Assembly (NCBI GenBank): GCA_049644265.1
Contig: JBARRO010000048.1
Location: 1 to 64,000, forward strand
Source: JBARRO01 sp049644265
Lineage (GTDB): Bacteria > Bacteroidota > Ignavibacteria > UBA10030
DNA length: 64,000 nucleotides
Direction of reading: 5' to 3'
Positions 61,766-64,000 of this stretch are shown here, piece after piece. The notes under the pieces were generated by a model. It had not been told where the DNA came from. It was given only the letters and a program-made list of their open reading frames with translations, and did no database searches. Each line of letters opens with the position of its first letter. The first letter of the stretch is position 1. A program made the position numbers and the translations under genes.

Positions 61766-62500
61766 ATGCAGCCAACTCCCATGTTTGAAGCCGTGAATCT
61801 CACCAAGAGGTATGAGGACGGCGTGCTTGCACTCGATCGTGTTTCGTTCCGTGTCGATCGCGGAGAGATCTACGCGATGCTTGGCGCGAACGGAGCCGGA
61901 AAGACGACCGCCATCAACATCTTCCTGAACCTGATCGAGCCGACCGAAGGAGAAGCACGTATCGATGGTGTCGCGACACATAAAGAGCCGCTGGTGGCAA
62001 AAAAGAATGTCGCATACGTTTCAGAAAACGTCATGCTGTATCCGAGCTTTACCGCGATTCAGAACCTCGATTATTTCGCAAGACTCGGTGGAAAAACCCA
62101 GTATACCCGGGAGGATTACCGAAAGGTCCTGCGGCGCGTCGGTTTGCAGGAGGAGGCGCACACGAAGAGACTCAAGGGATTCTCCAAGGGAATGAGGCAA
62201 AAATGCGGAATTGCCATAGCGATCCTTAAAGATGCTCCGGCCATTCTCCTCGATGAACCCACATCGGGGCTTGACCCTCAGGCGGCTTACGAATTCCAAC
62301 GCCTCCTTGAGTCCCTCCGCGACGAAGGCAAATCGATTATCATGTCCACCCATGACATCTTTCGCGCCAAAGAAGTCGCGGATACTGTCGGTATCATGAG
62401 CAAAGGAAGACTCGTCATGCAGAAATCTTCGGCCGAGCTGCAAGGAAAGGACCTTGAACAGGTATATATGAAACATATGGCGGGACATGGAGAGGAGTAG
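61766..62500 (+). CDS. ABC transporter ATP-binding protein
   Basis: 244 residues. Walker A GANGAGKTT (~40), Q-loop region YVSENVMLYPSF, signature LKGFSKGMRQK, Walker B AILLDEPTSGLDP, H-loop STHDI. It belongs to the ABC-2/NatA-like branch that pairs with permeases such as the one downstream, for export. AAAGGAG precedes the ATG. Its stop codon lies in the first unit of an 8-bp repeat block. Confidence 0.94.
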   Translation: MQPTPMFEAVNLTKRYEDGVLALDRVSFRVDRGEIYAMLGANGAGKTTAINIFLNLIEPTEGEARIDGVATHKEPLVAKKNVAYVSENVMLYPSFTAIQNLDYFARLGGKTQYTREDYRKVLRRVGLQEEAHTKRLKGFSKGMRQKCGIAIAILKDAPAILLDEPTSGLDPQAAYEFQRLLESLRDEGKSIIMSTHDIFRAKEVADTVGIMSKGRLVMQKSSAELQGKDLEQVYMKHMAGHGEE

Positions 62501-62628
62501 AGGAGTAATGGAGTAGATGAGTAGTGGAGTAGGTGCGTTTATGAGTCGATGAGTCTGTGAGTCTATAAGTCAATGAGTAACAGGGCAAACTGCTAACTGG
62601 AAACTGAAAACTGACAACTGGCAACTCC
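62494..62628. repeat. 8-bp then 7-bp degenerate tandem repeats before the permease gene
   Basis: 62494-62533: five 8-bp units GGAGTARN-like (GGAGTAGA, GGAGTAAT, GGAGTAGA, TGAGTAGT, GGAGTAGG). 62541-62580: five 8-bp units ATGAGTCG, ATGAGTCT, GTGAGTCT, ATAAGTCA, ATGAGTAA. 62587-62628: six 7-bp units AAACTGC, TAACTGG, AAACTGA, AAACTGA, CAACTGG, CAACTCC. It ends one base before the permease ATG. Confidence 0.82.
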
Positions 62629-62629
62629 T

Positions 62630-64000
62630 ATGATCAAACTCATCATTGAAAAAGAGCTCCGGGAGATTATCGGATCGACGAAGTTTGCGGTGACGTTTGG
62701 GGTTTCGTCTATTCTCATTATTCTCTCGTTTTATGTCGGTGGCAGGAATTATCAGATCGGGACGGAACAGTACGAATCGTCGAAACGCGAGGATTTCAGG
62801 AAGATGGAAGGAATCACTGACTGGAATGAAGTCCGCGACCACCGGGTCTTCCTTCCCCCTCAGCCTGTCGCGTCTCTCGTGATGGGGGTCTCAAACGACA
62901 TCGGCCGGACCATGGAAATACACGGACGAGGCGAGCTGACTGCCGAAGACAGCAGGTATGGCGATGACCCGATTTATGCGGTCTTCCGGTTTCTGGATCT
63001 CGATTTCATCTTTCAAATTGTCCTTTCCCTCTTTGCCATTCTGTTTGCGTACGACGCCATAAATGGGGAAAAGGAGCGCGGGACGCTTCGACTCACATTT
63101 GCCAATCCGGTTCCGCGCGGCTCGTACATCCTTGGCAAAATGCTCGGATCGCTCTTCGGCCTTGCCCTTCCCCTTCTCATTCCCATTCTGATCGGGTCGA
63201 CGGTCCTGCTTCTCATGAAGATACCCCTTCAGACGCCGGATTGGGTGCGTCTGGCTCTCGTCGTGGCCTGTGGATTTCTGTACTTTGGCGCGTTTTTGGC
63301 GCTCTCCCTGTTCATTTCTTCCCTAACGGAGAGATCCTCACATTCCTTTCTCCTCCTGCTCATTATCTGGATTCTCTCAGTCATGGTTGTCCCCAGAATC
63401 GCTGTGTTACTCGCAGGAAGGGCCATCGACGTCCCGAGTGTCGATGAGCTCGGTTCGAAGAAATCCCGATACGCCGCTTCGCTCTGGCAGGAGGATCGGA
63501 AGAAAATGGCGGATTTCAAGTCGACTCCCGGCGTCCCTGCCAATGAAGTGCTCAAGGGTTTCCAAAAGTTCATGTCGCAGATGGGCGATGAAAGGGAAAA
63601 GAAGATTCAGGAATTCGGCAGACAACTGAACGAGAACAGGACGAACAAGCAACGTCTTCAGGAGGACCTGGCGTTTGGACTCTCCATGGTCTCCCCTTCC
63701 GCAGTCTTTTCCCTGGCATCAACCACGATTTCGGGTACCGGCCTGCGGCTCGCGAACAACTTTCAGCACGAGGCCGAAACGTACCAAACGTCGTACGGAG
63801 AGTTCATGAAGGAGAAAACCGGAATGAATCCCGGCGGCGGCATGGTGTTCCGCATTTCCACGGACAACGATACAAAGAAAGACCCTGTGAACCTGAATGA
63901 GCTTCCTGTATTCGAGTTCCGCAGGGAACCCCTTCGGGCTGTCCTGGGGTCCATCGCGTTGGACTTTGGAATCCTGGCTCTCTTCAATATTCTGTTCTTC
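62630..64000 (+). CDS. ABC-2-type transporter permease (3' end beyond window)
   Basis: 457 codons visible, open to the window edge. One N-terminal helix (VTFGVSSILIILSFYVGG), a ~100-residue extracytoplasmic region, then helices around FIFQIVLSLFAILFAYDAI, LGKMLGSLFGLALPLLIPIL, LALVVACGFLYFGAFLAL and FLLLLIIWILSVMVV, and a second long extracytoplasmic part. NGEKERGTLRLTFANPVPRG is the cytoplasmic coupling-type loop of ABC-2 permeases (ABC2_membrane_2/DUF3526-like). It pairs with the ATPase at 61766. Confidence 0.88.
   Translation, partial: MIKLIIEKELREIIGSTKFAVTFGVSSILIILSFYVGGRNYQIGTEQYESSKREDFRKMEGITDWNEVRDHRVFLPPQPVASLVMGVSNDIGRTMEIHGRGELTAEDSRYGDDPIYAVFRFLDLDFIFQIVLSLFAILFAYDAINGEKERGTLRLTFANPVPRGSYILGKMLGSLFGLALPLLIPILIGSTVLLLMKIPLQTPDWVRLALVVACGFLYFGAFLALSLFISSLTERSSHSFLLLLIIWILSVMVVPRIAVLLAGRAIDVPSVDELGSKKSRYAASLWQEDRKKMADFKSTPGVPANEVLKGFQKFMSQMGDEREKKIQEFGRQLNENRTNKQRLQEDLAFGLSMVSPSAVFSLASTTISGTGLRLANNFQHEAETYQTSYGEFMKEKTGMNPGGGMVFRISTDNDTKKDPVNLNELPVFEFRREPLRAVLGSIALDFGILALFNILFF

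Overview
The window (64 kb, moderately GC-rich, almost fully coding) looks like chromosome from the Bacteroidota/Ignavibacteria side of the tree. This is an inference from content: a bacillithiol enzyme (BshC), an RprXY-like two-component system, a FlgD/type-IX-secretion-like Ig segment, a bc-type complex with a split cytochrome b, and an oxygen-dependent heme A pathway. Unlike typical Bacteroidetes, many genes have Shine-Dalgarno sequences, and the visible promoters are of the TTGNNN-17-TATATT type. No phage, transposase, CRISPR array or plasmid function was seen.

Layout. 1-7187 (minus): start of a tryptophanase-family gene, Bcp peroxiredoxin, apt, a crotonase-family gene, lrp-glnA, then a PASTA protein-rpe-nagA operon. 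7354-17544 (plus): nine tightly packed genes of unknown joint function (nucleotidyltransferase, two B12-type radical SAM proteins, a SPASM-like radical SAM protein, two methyltransferases, GT9, GT87, amidohydrolase), ending in a hairpin; then cdd, tdk and a purine nucleoside phosphorylase. 33105-19824 (minus): one 13-kb respiratory operon from a consensus promoter: ferredoxin, Rieske, split cytochrome b, octaheme cytochrome c, cupredoxin-like protein, cytochrome oxidase subunits I, III, IV and II, and heme A synthesis. 33399-35688 (plus): bshC and an ICMT-like methyltransferase. 36984-35704: aroA. 46392-37203 (minus): the classic rimP-nusA-infB-rbfA-truB-ribF-rpsO-pnp operon. 55386-46553 (minus): CMD-family protein, acylphosphatase, ispF, DedA, PAP2, lnt, threonine aldolase, thioesterase, trpE, trpG and a LOG-family protein, with a tRNA-Leu(GAG) just upstream. 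55782-56840 (plus): a phosphodiesterase-like exported enzyme. 59255-56878 (minus): sensor kinase and regulator, divergent from 59418-64000 (plus): PDZ lipoprotein, NEW3-domain membrane protein, ABC ATPase and ABC permease (cut by the window end).

The least explained signals are non-coding. Several intergenic spacers are filled by short degenerate tandem repeats with strict periods of 9 bp (CACGAAGGA-like, arranged as inverted-repeat elements), 7 bp (AGTTNNN, CAATNNN, AAACTGN) or 8 bp. They often abut start or stop codons, and one such element together with the 3' end of a cytochrome b gene has been duplicated. The other main candidates are the uncharacterised radical SAM/glycosyltransferase cluster and a histidine kinase whose sensor region contains a segment resembling the C-terminal sorting domain of type IX secretion cargo.
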